Shown here: one piece after another, positions 16,634 through 28,000 of the stretch | Layout of the letters: the number at the start of each line of letters is the position of its first letter | How positions within the stretch are numbered: position 1 is the first letter of the stretch | Origin: a virus | Length of the DNA: 41,992 nt | IMG/VR virus record: IMGVR_UViG_3300032220_000267 | Location: 1 to 41,992 of that record | Direction: 5' to 3' (one strand) | Notes under the pieces: model-generated | The model's database searches: none | The model's input: the letters and a program-made list of their open reading frames with translations, nothing else | Told to the model about the DNA's origin: nothing | Made by a program: the position numbers and the translations under genes

Positions 16634-17170
16634 TTATTTTGGACCTGTTGCAGTCCAGTTAAGATAGAAAGCGGTGGCTTCAATGGGATCTGGTCTTGTT
16701 GCAGCATTTGTATTGTCTGGTTCAGCAATAGCTCTATTAATTCTAAAGCTGAACTTACTTGTAGTAACACCAAATATATTAAAAATAAAGTCATAGTGAT
16801 TATTATTAATGGCACCTATGTCTGCATGGCCAAATTGAATGGTACCCGTTACTATTGGGTTTGCAGAAAAGGCAGTCGTTCCGCTTTCATCTACAAAGTC
16901 TATATCTCCATAATAAATCTGTTGATTAGATATAGAAGACATTTGACCTGGAACAAGCTTGACTTTTCCATATAACATTTTTTGTGACCCTGGATCAAAC
17001 TGATTAACAAAACCGCTTGAACCGTTATAGTCAATTCCAGTAGGGGCAGCACTGCCTAGATTGTTAGTTACAGAATCAATGCTATCGCTATGCTGATTTA
17101 CAACATTAATGACTTGCTGCCATGCAGCAAGGTCAATTACTTGTGGATCTGATATTTTTACATATGCCAT
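16634..17170 (-). CDS. Tail protein with H-type-lectin-like C-terminal domain
   Basis: The 178-residue protein has a short helical N-terminus (DLAAWQQVINVVNQHSDSIDSV, heptad-like, possibly trimerising) and a beta-sandwich from about 68 to 176. The second part follows the H-type lectin pattern: GKVKL, then FVDESGTTAFSANPIVTGTIQF, a central YDFIFNIFGVTTSKFSFRI and a terminal YLNWTATG matching the family's closing strand. H-type lectins bind N-acetylgalactosamine and related sugars, so a role in host-surface binding is inferred. The ATG has a GGAGATCAAA ribosome site, and an extended -10 promoter-like site (17191-17199) precedes it. The lectin assignment rests on pattern only. Confidence 0.6.
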   Translation of the reverse strand: MAYVKISDPQVIDLAAWQQVINVVNQHSDSIDSVTNNLGSAAPTGIDYNGSSGFVNQFDPGSQKMLYGKVKLVPGQMSSISNQQIYYGDIDFVDESGTTAFSANPIVTGTIQFGHADIGAINNNHYDFIFNIFGVTTSKFSFRINRAIAEPDNTNAATRPDPIEATAFYLNWTATGPK

Positions 17171-17190
17171 TTTGATCTCCTATTTTATTA

Positions 17191-17199
17191 ATTATACCA
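17191..17199 (-). promoter_or_regulatory. Extended -10 promoter-like site (TGGTATAAT)
   Basis: The 42-nt gap between the hub gene and the lectin-like gene reads TGTGGTATAATTAATAAAAT on the minus strand: a perfect TATAAT with TGn extension and no clear -35. It is one of the two best examples of the recurring motif. Confidence 0.5.
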
Positions 17200-17212
17200 C
17201 AGCACGTACTCA

Positions 17213-20200
17213 TTATTTTATTCCACTTAAGCCTAGGGTTGTACTTAAACCACTATCAAATGATTGGGAAACGCTTGTTACCAAGTATTTTTGGTTTAGC
17301 ATACCGTTTAAGGCATAAGAAACAGTTACAATATCACCAATCTGAATCAATGGATTTCCAAAAATGCTTAAAGAGAGCTTTGTTGAAAAACCATCTACTC
17401 CCATTTCAACTATTCTTAACATTTTTCTAGCAGCAGATTTTGACTGTATCCATTGTGAATCAAGCTGTGCTGTGTCCCCACCATTTGATTCAACCAAGAG
17501 CGCCTCTAATATTTCAGGCTCAGATGGTGCTACAATTTCATGTGTCCATAGATTTAAATTTACTGCAACCTTTATAACTTCATCTGATTCTTTTGTTAAA
17601 AAAACCATATGAGGCGAGCTATTTGCTATAGCCATTCTTGCTCTGAACCCTGTATTTAATGGTGTTGAGTATGATAGAGAATCCTCAGTTACTAATTTTT
17701 TTTGCTTATATAATTGTTCTTCTTTTGTTGCTCCTGGAAAATAAGACATCATGTATTGAATAGGAAATACGTCAACTGATACTGCTGCAGGTGTTGAGTA
17801 TTGTACATCGTAATAGTTTATGCCAGAAATCTCTGGTGTAGTTTGTACTATATAGGTTAATGAGTTAGATGCTAATGGTTGGTTTTGAACCATACCGTTT
17901 AAAAATTCTTGATCTTGATAAAAATATCCAGCGCTTCTTGAAAGAAGTGGTTTTTCTGTAGCGTGTATTTCTCTAAGGTTTGCAACATAATTCATAGAAG
18001 TAGGCTCTGGGTAAGTTATATTTGGAAGTGATTTTGGAGCAATAGAAGCATAGAATCCAAAACTTTTTGATTGTTCATATATTTTTGGAACAGATGGCTT
18101 TTGCCTAATTTTTGTTATATTGTTTAGATTTGTTGTAGTCCAGTCTGCATCGCTAGTTGATGTATCAGGAACTTGCCAACCTATAACTTCTACATCATTT
18201 AAGAAAATAGATAATGCTGTTGATGGATCTTCAACTGTTCCGTTTTCACCATCGGAGCCGTCTGTTTGATTAAGAACAACCCTTAAGTTAAAAAATGGAT
18301 CAAATACGTATGAATATGTTGGATCAGGTGGTGTTGCACCTGAGTTTTCTTTAAATATTTTTGGCAATTTATTGAGGGCAGTATTACATTCACCAGTAAC
18401 ATCAGTATAGGCGTACAGTGCTTCTTCATCATATATTGCCAACATATATGTGTATTTTGGTGGCTCATAGAAAAAGCCCTCAGAGTTTGTTTTGCTAAAC
18501 TTAATTAATTCTACGAACAATGGATCAGAAGATGACACACTACTTTGGTTAATGTAAAGTCCAGCTGCAGCAACATACTGGTCTAGTATATCAAACTTTA
18601 CAGAATATGTTTTATAAGATCTTGTTGTTTCAACAGCAGGACGAACCACTGTTTTGTTTGTACCTGAAGCACGAAGTCCTAGCTTTGTTACATTAGGAAG
18701 TTTGTCATCTTGCTCATTGCTATTTGTAATAATTATATTTGAAAGACCACTTGTATTATTAGAAAAAACATAGCTTGAGCTAATAAGTTTTTCTTCTAAT
18801 CCCTTGCTTTGTAGTGTTGTTATCCTGCTATGATTTCTTGGTGTTGTTCCAAACATTCCACGTTGAACATTAGTGATGTTTCCTGTAGTAGTTACCATAA
18901 CATCTGATGTTGAAGCAGTAACAGCAGCACCTGCTTTAGTTACTGGATTAAGTGAATGCGATTTTGTTAAAATTTCAAACTGAGTAGGTGTTGGTTCAAA
19001 CATAACTATTCCAGAAAGATTAAAGTTTGTTGGAATCATACCACTAATAATAACTCTATCTCCTGTAGAAAAATTATTTTCAGCATAGTACGTATTTATT
19101 ACACCATCTCCTTCTGCATCTGTAACTATTGCAGACTTTTGTTGTAGTCCAACACTATATTCTTTTATGTAATCATTTATTGCTCCAGACAACTCATTAT
19201 TATTTTTAATTGATACTGTTTTAGGCTGGGTTCCATCTGCCTTAGAAATGATGTACTGTTTATACTCAAAAGACATTATCTCACCTTCTACTGACACATA
19301 CCCATTTGCATCTCTATTAAAGGTGTGGAATATGTCACGGAGATCATTTGTATTAATGTTTAAATTAGTAGAGTCTATATCCATGTCATCTTTTAAATAG
19401 TTAAATCCAACAGAATCAATTGATTGCTGTTGCCAAACAACATCATTAGAGGTTGTATAAATAAATGCAGGAGAATTTTTTATATCAATGTCTTTTACAT
19501 TTTGTAATGATGGAGACTGCTTAACCTTTGGGCTTTGATATCTTAAAGAAATTTTACCTGGTTTTTGTTGATTGGCTACGGTCAGGCCTCCTTCCATTAT
19601 GTCTGAATCTGATATAGACAAAGATGAAACCTGATCAGATAAAATATCATAAAGACTTAAGAACCTCATTATGCCGTATTCATCAATATACGCACCAATT
19701 TGATAAGCAATAAAAATTTGATTTAATGCTTCAATAAGAGTTACATCTCGTGAGTTACAATAGTAGTACGCCATGTCAACAGGCTGTGCTTTATTGTTAC
19801 AAATCTTGTGTAGTGAGTCATAGTCATAATCTGTAAACCCTGACAAATCAAGAATGTTTGTTATTATTTCAAAGACAGTCTTTAGGTTTGCTACGTAGTC
19901 TGGAGCAGGTCTTGATTGTAAGTATCTAGAAATGTCGTAAGCTTGAACAGTAACTTCTTTAGTGTCGTTTTCTGTCCAAGCGTCAGAATAAAATACTCCA
20001 GACGGTATATAAGTATTTGTGTATGAGGTTACAGACGTGCCACTTACTGCGCTGTTCTGTAAATTAAAACTAACATAAAATTTAATATTATTACGTAACA
20101 TATTAGAAAGTATGGTTAAAGAGTTGTTACTTTGATTTGAAAAGATAGGAACAATTTCACCATTTTTTGTTAATGGTATTCCTGAAAAAGTTAAAGATAT

Positions 20201-21580
20201 ATCATTTGAATTCATAGAAGATATCGGCAAAACACTATTTTGAGCGTCCAGTGATTTTTCTAAATCATATGCTACAACAAAGCTTGATAAATCAATTTCA
20301 AGTCTTGGAGACAACTCTATTAAATGCATTCTGTTTAAATCATTAGTAACACTTGATCCTGAAAAAGAAGTAAATGGTGTATTGATGGCTCTGCTTATTT
20401 GAGTAAGAGTAATCTTATTAACTGTTGTTGTATTATTTAAAGATCCATCAGGTTGAAACTCTGTCATAGTTTCCCAAGGATTTTTAGACCAAGTTGTTCC
20501 AGTCCAATACAAAACAATTAGTCCAGTATTATACTCGTCTGCATTTGCAGAGGGAGATATTGATGTAGTTGCATTTGCTGTTCCAGCATCAACAGTAACT
20601 AAAGAATTATTTATATATAAATTAAAAGTTGGAACAGTCATTAAAGTATTAGTCTTGATTACAATCTTATTTGTTATTAAGTTTTTTTCATAAATGGCTG
20701 TAATGCTTTTTGATGATGAATCTGAAACAAAATATTTATATGGGTTTATGTCTGTTGGAAGAGCAGTCTTTAATACTGCAACTGGTGGGCTTGCTAAAAA
20801 AAATGATGGATTTTGAATAATTGGAGTAAGTGGCATATACTTAGTTCCAAAGAATTTAGTGCCATCTATTGTATTTTCTGCTTCTCCATCTTTAACTTTT
20901 GATGCAATTCTTCTATGTCTTAGTGGAAGAGAACAGTATTTATTCCCAGATGATACGTATGACTCACCTGGTCTAAAATATGAAAAAACAGTATCTGTTG
21001 GGAACAAAGACCCATTCTTATAATCAAAAACAGTTGTTTCGTATACCTCTGGCAAAGTAAAAAATACTGTGGGATTTTCTGTTTCTTCAGCAAAAACACT
21101 TGCTACAATTTTGTAAGTAAAAGAACTAAGCGTATCTGTTTCTTTTGATGATCCAACATAGGTTATGATTTTAGTCCAGCCTAAAGAGCTTACTTCTGCC
21201 TGTGCTGATCCAGCCTGTGATACTGAACTATTTGCGTAACTACTGATCATTATTGGTGTTGAACTATTACTCTTTACATATGTTATTACTTTATATGCCT
21301 TACCAGTTAGTGATGAAAATGTATATGATACTGATCCAGTACCGTTTGACATTTGAAAACTTTTTGTTACAAAGTTTTCTTTTGCTCCAACAGTTACATC
21401 AGATATTGTTCCAGATGGTGTTCCAGATATTTTTGTTCCATTGCCTGCTGTTGTTATATATGGATAGTTAAATAAGTTGTGATTCCATTCAGCGGAAACT
21501 ATTGGTACAAGACTCACTGAGTCTGAGTTTTTAAATATGTTAGAGCTTTGAGTTGTGGTTAATGTTCCTACATTTAACAT
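17213..21580 (-). CDS. Large tail hub / minor tail protein (Tal/J-like)
   Basis: The 1455-residue protein is the second gene after the tape measure, the usual place of the tail hub. A carbohydrate-binding-like jelly-roll appears near residues 65-190 (SFQMSNGTGSVSYTFSSL...WTKIITYV). A hub-like section follows near 545-650 (YLQSRPAPDYVANLKTVFEI, then LIEALNQIFIAYQIGAYIDE), resembling tail-associated baseplate proteins. A laminin-G-like sandwich is suggested around 985-1150 (YKTYSVKFDILDQYVAAAGLYI...LSIFLNDVEVIGW). The C-terminal segment (IQIGDIVTVSYALN, KYLVTSVSQSF) is typical of phage tail proteins. I see no peptidase or glycosidase active site. It starts at a TAATG junction with GGAGAG upstream. 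Probable roles are closing the tail tube and holding the fibres. Confidence 0.8.
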   Translation of the reverse strand: MLNVGTLTTTQSSNIFKNSDSVSLVPIVSAEWNHNLFNYPYITTAGNGTKISGTPSGTISDVTVGAKENFVTKSFQMSNGTGSVSYTFSSLTGKAYKVITYVKSNSSTPIMISSYANSSVSQAGSAQAEVSSLGWTKIITYVGSSKETDTLSSFTYKIVASVFAEETENPTVFFTLPEVYETTVFDYKNGSLFPTDTVFSYFRPGESYVSSGNKYCSLPLRHRRIASKVKDGEAENTIDGTKFFGTKYMPLTPIIQNPSFFLASPPVAVLKTALPTDINPYKYFVSDSSSKSITAIYEKNLITNKIVIKTNTLMTVPTFNLYINNSLVTVDAGTANATTSISPSANADEYNTGLIVLYWTGTTWSKNPWETMTEFQPDGSLNNTTTVNKITLTQISRAINTPFTSFSGSSVTNDLNRMHLIELSPRLEIDLSSFVVAYDLEKSLDAQNSVLPISSMNSNDISLTFSGIPLTKNGEIVPIFSNQSNNSLTILSNMLRNNIKFYVSFNLQNSAVSGTSVTSYTNTYIPSGVFYSDAWTENDTKEVTVQAYDISRYLQSRPAPDYVANLKTVFEIITNILDLSGFTDYDYDSLHKICNNKAQPVDMAYYYCNSRDVTLIEALNQIFIAYQIGAYIDEYGIMRFLSLYDILSDQVSSLSISDSDIMEGGLTVANQQKPGKISLRYQSPKVKQSPSLQNVKDIDIKNSPAFIYTTSNDVVWQQQSIDSVGFNYLKDDMDIDSTNLNINTNDLRDIFHTFNRDANGYVSVEGEIMSFEYKQYIISKADGTQPKTVSIKNNNELSGAINDYIKEYSVGLQQKSAIVTDAEGDGVINTYYAENNFSTGDRVIISGMIPTNFNLSGIVMFEPTPTQFEILTKSHSLNPVTKAGAAVTASTSDVMVTTTGNITNVQRGMFGTTPRNHSRITTLQSKGLEEKLISSSYVFSNNTSGLSNIIITNSNEQDDKLPNVTKLGLRASGTNKTVVRPAVETTRSYKTYSVKFDILDQYVAAAGLYINQSSVSSSDPLFVELIKFSKTNSEGFFYEPPKYTYMLAIYDEEALYAYTDVTGECNTALNKLPKIFKENSGATPPDPTYSYVFDPFFNLRVVLNQTDGSDGENGTVEDPSTALSIFLNDVEVIGWQVPDTSTSDADWTTTNLNNITKIRQKPSVPKIYEQSKSFGFYASIAPKSLPNITYPEPTSMNYVANLREIHATEKPLLSRSAGYFYQDQEFLNGMVQNQPLASNSLTYIVQTTPEISGINYYDVQYSTPAAVSVDVFPIQYMMSYFPGATKEEQLYKQKKLVTEDSLSYSTPLNTGFRARMAIANSSPHMVFLTKESDEVIKVAVNLNLWTHEIVAPSEPEILEALLVESNGGDTAQLDSQWIQSKSAARKMLRIVEMGVDGFSTKLSLSIFGNPLIQIGDIVTVSYALNGMLNQKYLVTSVSQSFDSGLSTTLGLSGIK

Positions 21581-22053
21581 TATCTCTCCACAAATTCAAT
21601 ACTCATATCAACATAATCTGAAACCTTGGTTCTATTAATAATGGTTTTGGAAAAATCATTCATAAACACCTCATATGTTTTAGATCCATTCTGTGCTGTA
21701 ACAAATACTCCTAATGGCTGTGATCCAAAGCCTGAGTCTGTATTAAGTCCTGAAGATACAACCTTTAAATAAATAGGAAGTCCTGCATTAGACTTATAGA
21801 ATGACTCAAGCCAAGCAGCGCTATAAAAACCATCAACACACTCAGATTGCTTTGAAGGAACATATTTCCAAGAACAAGAAATATTGTTTTTTTGAGCAAC
21901 AACATATTTTCTCATTTTGCCATTGGCCATGCGGGATTGTGTTTCAATTAGCTCTGGAGTAATATCAATAGGCTCTCTATTGTGATCTGTTAACTTATAC
22001 CAAGTGGTACCGTCAATAGAAATCTGTATTCCTGAATCAATTAAATATGTCAT
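21580..22053 (-). CDS. Distal-tail-like / minor tail protein
   Basis: The 157-residue protein is beta-rich (IQISIDGTTWYKLTD at the start, YVDMSIEFVER at the end) with Trp and Tyr in the strands. It sits between tape measure and hub, where siphoviruses encode the distal tail ring protein; its length is close to the N-terminal ring domain alone of Dit proteins. It starts at a TAATG overlap with the tape-measure stop codon and ends at another with the hub gene, so the three are translationally coupled. The function is inferred mainly from position. Confidence 0.68.
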   Translation of the reverse strand: MTYLIDSGIQISIDGTTWYKLTDHNREPIDITPELIETQSRMANGKMRKYVVAQKNNISCSWKYVPSKQSECVDGFYSAAWLESFYKSNAGLPIYLKVVSSGLNTDSGFGSQPLGVFVTAQNGSKTYEVFMNDFSKTIINRTKVSDYVDMSIEFVER

Positions 22054-25000
22054 TATCTTCCCACCATGTTCGTTTTGTTGTTCTTATTCTTTGCTCTATC
22101 TAATTCTACCATAACGGCTTGTGCTATTTCTTTTTTATTTAAATCGCTACCGTTGATATTAATAATGTTAGTGGTTGGTGAGGAAGATGAATAGGTTTTG
22201 TTTTCTTCCTTCGTGAGAACACGCTCACCTTGATGAAGCTGTGCAACCATATCATTTGGAAGATAATCTATTCCAGTAGCAAATGATGGAAGGTTATATC
22301 TAGCACTAATTGCTTTTTGGTTTATTAATCCATTCTGTGTTATTAATCCACCAGAGGCTGCACCTGTGATTCTTTTTCCTTTGGGTACGTGTGCAGGCGT
22401 CAGCCTTCCTTCACCCAACAGTGGAAAAATTTTTCCATATTTTTGATATTGATATATAAGTCTTTCAAGCGTTGATTCCATTATTTCTAGATGATTCTGC
22501 CCATACCCATAAGATAAATCCTGCCCAATATAAGATGGAGTGGTAGCTAGTTTCAATATCTCTTTTGGCAAAATGGTTCTAATTTCTTTAATACGTTTTT
22601 CAGGATCTAGTGTTGTTAATACTGAATGGTGTGATCCTCCCATCGTGGCTCCGCCTTCATGAGCTATAGTATCTATGACCCATTTTGGACCTTTTTTACC
22701 CATTTTGCTAAATGCTTCATTGAGTTGTATATTAGTATAACCCTCTACTCTATCTTTAGTTCTATATTTACTTTTAAGAGTCATTGCTATACCTGGTACT
22801 CGTTCACCAGTTAATAACTCTCTAGCTTTTGCTTTTGGGTGTCCTAGCACATTGATATAGTAATCTTCTAGTGCAGCATAACCTTTTTTATTTTGTGACC
22901 ATAAAGATTTTCTGCCTCCTCGCATATCCCAAATTTTTGAAAGACTTTTTGGTTTATTCCATATAGTTTGCTGCAGAGCTACTGCATCTGCTGTTGAATT
23001 TTTACCTGTAGCGTACTGTAATGCCTTTGTTTTATCTACTGTTGTAAATAGATCAAAATTCATTATGTTTCCATGTAGGTGTTTTATTTCTCCAGGCGTC
23101 AATCTATTAAGTAGAGTATCTGGAAGCGCACCTCCATGGAAAGTTGGCATTTTAAATAAATCACGTAATGAAGGGTCGTACTTTTCTGGAATCTCAGACA
23201 CAGAGCGTGACCAAGCCATATCTCCTTCTCCAGCGACTGCATTAATATTTTTTGCTGCACGTAAAGCTTTTATGCTACCAACTGGTGTATATCTGTATAT
23301 GAAGTCATCTAGATTTTCTTTTGATAAATTGTTTATCGTATTGGAAACAAGATTTTTAGAGTGTTGATATTCACCCTTAATTAATCCAGTTCCACGCTTA
23401 ATTGGATTCGTAACTAAAGGTTTTAAAATTTTATCGTTAGCTGATTTTGCAATTAAGCCAAGAAGTTCTCCATAGGCTTGTGATCCGTAATAAAATTTGT
23501 TGCTAACCCCCATGAACGACAAGAAATCCTCTGGGTCTGGCTCTTCTGCAAACTTATCACGTCTATATTGTGTATTAATCATCTCGTCATAGTATGATTT
23601 ACCAGTGCTATAACTATAATCATATCCCAGTTTGCCTTGAAACATAGTAGATGGCTTAGGTATTTTTTTACGTAATTTATAGTTATTAACTCCTTTTATT
23701 TTTCCTAAAGTGTTCCAAAAACCTGATTGCAATAATTCTTGTCCAAATGTTGGTGTTTGTTGTGCAGCTCTTTTTGCTGCTGATTTAATCAATGATGGTG
23801 TTTTTGCTACAGGAGGCTTCTTTTTAAATGGATTACCAAATGGTTGAGATAACTCTTCAATTTTTGGTCTTAAGGAATTGAACTGGTTTCTTATAGGTTC
23901 TGGAATTTTATTTGCTAGTTCAATAGCTTTTGGTTTTAGTAATGGCCCTAATTTTTCAGCAATTTTTCCGAACCCAACTCCAAGGCCACCTCCAATTAAT
24001 GTAGAAATTCCCATATTAATTAATGAATCAAGAGGATTCATACTGTCTAATTGTGCTTTAGGATTAAAACCTTTTACGTTAGAGTACGTTCCGCCCTTTA
24101 CTCCATAATCAGATCCGCTTTGAGCAAGACCAACTATTCCTTCTCCCAAACCATAACCTGTACCAATAAGAGCACTCAAAGGGGTTGCACTTGTGTATAC
24201 TCCTGAAAAAGCACCTTGTAATGCATTAAATGCAACTCTACTAAGTGCTCTGCTCCATTTAGAGAATCCAGATGCATTTTTATTTGCACCCCATCTTAAT
24301 GAAAGTGCTTTTTCTAGCTCTTCCATTGCTTGGTATGCAGCGGCTGATCTGGCACCCATACCAAACATTTGCTTTTTTGAAAGTTTTCCAAGGTCAGAAA
24401 CACCACCAGGACTTCCTTCACTAAATCTCTGAGCATTCAATGCATCAAATGTTTCTGTTCCATATTTCTTTACAGAAGATGCTCTAATTACATACTCTCC
24501 ATCTGAAAGATACGCAGGTATTGAATCAGAGGTTGCAGTTCCTGCACCAAGGATATGTCCACCTGTATTGTAGCCTTTAGGCTTATTAAGTTTAGAATTA
24601 GCAAACGGTATCTTTCCTGAATCAGTTTTTAATCCAAATCCTGGATATCCTACATTCCAGTTTGTTACAATGCCGTCTTCTGTTTTATAACCAGAGTATC
24701 CTTTGAGGCGAAGGAAGTTGGCAAATTCATCGCTTAAGTATGTAGGTTCAGGTAAACCAGTTTGTTTTGCAAAAAGCGCTCTTTCCGCTGGCAGTTGTGC
24801 ATCTGTTATTGCGCCTTTTCCGAATGCAGTTTTAAGCCAAGCAAGAGGGGACAGGCTAAGCTTGTGTGCGTTAGTTGAAAATTGATCACTTGCATACGTG
24901 GTGCTGTCAAGTGCACCGTAGGTACCAGGTCCATAAGTATGCATTGCATCTGTTCGTCTTCCTATGTTAGGAGTTAGAGCATCTGGTGAATTATGTGCAA

Positions 25001-28000
25001 AGTGCGTCCAGGCTTTTGCATCTTTAATGTTTTGTGAAATTTTAGAAATTTTATTAGGAATTGCAAATGCTAACTGCTTTAAGAATGGTAAAATTTTAGA
25101 AATACCACTTTTAGCAAACCTATTAAGTCCACCAGTCCTGAAACCTTTTACAGCACCGCCATTAGCAAAGTCTGTCGTCTGTTTATAAACAGTTTCTTTA
25201 AACCAATCTTCATCAATAGGCATTTTTGCTATCTTTTCATCCCAGCCAAGTGTTGGTTTAGCAGATAATCTATAAGCAATTGCTCTTCTAACGTTATCTA
25301 TATATTTTTGATATATTGGTAATATAATATCTGTTTTGTCATACCCAGATTGAAATAGCATTTCTGCAATCTCAGAATCTTTTATGCTAGATAGCGTTGC
25401 TTCTGCTCTTCTTAACCCTTCTAAATATGCAGGTCTTTCAGAATCTGGTAGTTGCACATATTGTTGGTACTGCTTATTTACTATACTATCAAAGGATTTA
25501 TCTGTTGCAAACATAGGCATTGAGTGTTCAGAGTCTCCAATCCTACCAAAATCAATTGCTCCAGATTTTTTTGTTTTTGGATTTAGATATAAGTTACCTC
25601 CATGAAGATCTGAATATCCTATTGCAGATAATATTGTATCTCTATAAGATTTTTCAGAAGTCATATCCAAGGCAGCATAAATATCTGCAGGCAATAAATC
25701 ATGTACATCAGATTTTCTTTTAAGATTTAGTTGTAACTTATTATATAATGTTCTCTCACTAATTGAGCCTGGAGATAAATCTTCTAATGCTGCACTAAAA
25801 ACTGAAATGTCATTTGGTGGCTCAAATACTGATGATTTAACAGCAGTATTAGTTGGTGCAAGCAAATCAGCTCGTCTTGCAAAAAGTGAACCAAAAACTT
25901 CTCTTCTTGCTTCTTGTGGAGTCATTTCTTGTAAAGACTTTAGATAACCTTTTTGTCCAGTTGGTATATGTTCTACCTTGTTTACAGTATTTAATGACGA
26001 CATAAAATTTTGTGACTGTGCAAAATCTGAGTAATCCATTATTTCTGGAAACACTATTTTTTCATAAGATGAAGATTCCTGTATTATTCTAGCCTTGTTC
26101 CTGGCAATGTCAGCAGCAATCATGGCATCCATCCACTCTTGCTTTTTCTGACTTGAAGTTAATAATGAAGCGCTGGGTGCAGATTTTGAACCAAAAAGTT
26201 TTGAACTAATTAATTTACCTATACTAGATATACCACTTTTAGCAATTCTGTTAATTCCACCAGTGCTAAAACCTTTTACTGCTCCACCATTAGCAAAACC
26301 TCGCTCTTTAAATGATAGGTCTGAAAATCCTACGGCATGCCCAGACTGTCTTTTTCGTAATTTTAATTCTTCAGCTTTTTTAGCAAGTGCTGCTGCAGAT
26401 GGTTGTTTTACTGGTGCTGGAACTACGCTTGCTGCCATTGATTGGAATCGTGACCAATCTACTCCTGGTGCTGCTCCAGCTTTTAGTCTACCTATCAGAT
26501 TTGCATAAGATTGTATTTCATCTGGATCAGTGAGATTAAATGATGCTATGGCTTCTTCTACTAATGGAATTTGTCTGTTAATTTCTTTTATAATTGCATC
26601 ATTGTATTCTGATGGTGTCATTGATTGTGCAATTGGTGCTGTTGTTTCAGCAAACCATCTTTTTGCCCCGCCCTTTACACCTAGTAAATTAATAGCAGCC
26701 TGGTCTTGCATTGATGGCATTGAGGTAGACAGCTTTCTCATTCCAGAAGCTAGATCGTATACTCCTGAAGTTCCTGCATCAACAAGATTTTTTCCAGACA
26801 AGTTTGCTTTTTGTAAATCTTTATCTCCACGCCACAGTGATGCAACCAGTTGTGTTATATATTCACCCTGTGTAAATTCTCCAGATGGGTTTGCAAATTC
26901 TGGATTATAAGCAGACCTTAATGCTAGCAGTGTTCTTGTTGCTTTTGCATCTGAAGGATCCATTATTCTTATTAAATCTTGAATTGGTGTAGTTAGTCCA
27001 ACTTTTCTTGAAATTACATTAGATCTAATTTCAGATAAACCAGATAAAGAATCTGTTACTGGCTTGACAAATTCTTTTGTTCCATTTGCTCCCTCATATA
27101 GACCACCAATTCCTCTGACTGGAAAGCTTTTACCAACTGTTGCTTCTAGTTGTTTTCCTAATTGTGTGATTGGAAGATCTTTAAAGTTACCATTTTTAAT
27201 AGCAGCATCTATTACCTTCATTGTTTCTTCAGCTGTACGGGCTTCTTCTAATGCTTTTATTCCACGTGGCATTCCAAGGAATAAACCTCTACCAGCACCC
27301 ATTCCCATAAAGTTAAGTGGCAGCATAGATGCTCCTAGAGCGTCTCCACCTTTACCTTGTCCAGCAATAAGTCTTAATAGTTGTGCTGTTCCAAACATTT
27401 CAGCAGCTGGTGTATCCTTAGAATTAAATCCAGACACATATCTTTGGAACCAATTTTGTTTTTTAGATGCTGGCTCTCCATACTTATGCTTATGTCCAAC
27501 AGGGCCTCCCTGGTGGAATCCTTTAGCATTCCGCAGTTTGCGTATATTCTTAAGCACTGGGTTAACTGGGCTGCTGCCTAATTGAATTCTGTTTGCGACG
27601 TCACCCCAGTTGAGACCTGTTGATTCCTGTGCGGTGGTTGTCAGCTTGCTTCCACCTTTTCCAAGCATGTCTCCAACTTGTTTATACCAATCTTCATTCA
27701 TAGATATTTTTGGTATATTTTCATCCCAGCCTTTTATTGGTTTGGCAGCAAGTCTACCTTCAATTGTCTTTATAACATTATCTATATACTGTTTATTAAT
27801 ACCCAAAAGTCCACTTATTTCAGACTTCTCATATCCAGATGCAAGTAGCATGTCTGTAATCTCAGCATCTTTTATACCAGATAGAGTCTCTGATGCTTTT
27901 CTTAATCCTTCTAGATAAGCAGGTCTTTCAGATTCTGGTAGCTGAACATATTTTCTATAATATTTATTTTCTAAACTCTTTAAAGCATTATCATTATTCC

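Noticed and set aside
17213-21580. Endolysin or tail-tip peptidase in the hub protein
   Set aside because: No catalytic Cys/His or NlpC, M23 or transglycosylase motifs are visible.
27064-27585. Long open frame on the plus strand opposite the tape measure (and similar ones near 12798, 16269 and 26530)
   Set aside because: They mirror real minus-strand genes, lack ribosome sites and read as low-quality sequence; all supported genes run on the minus strand.
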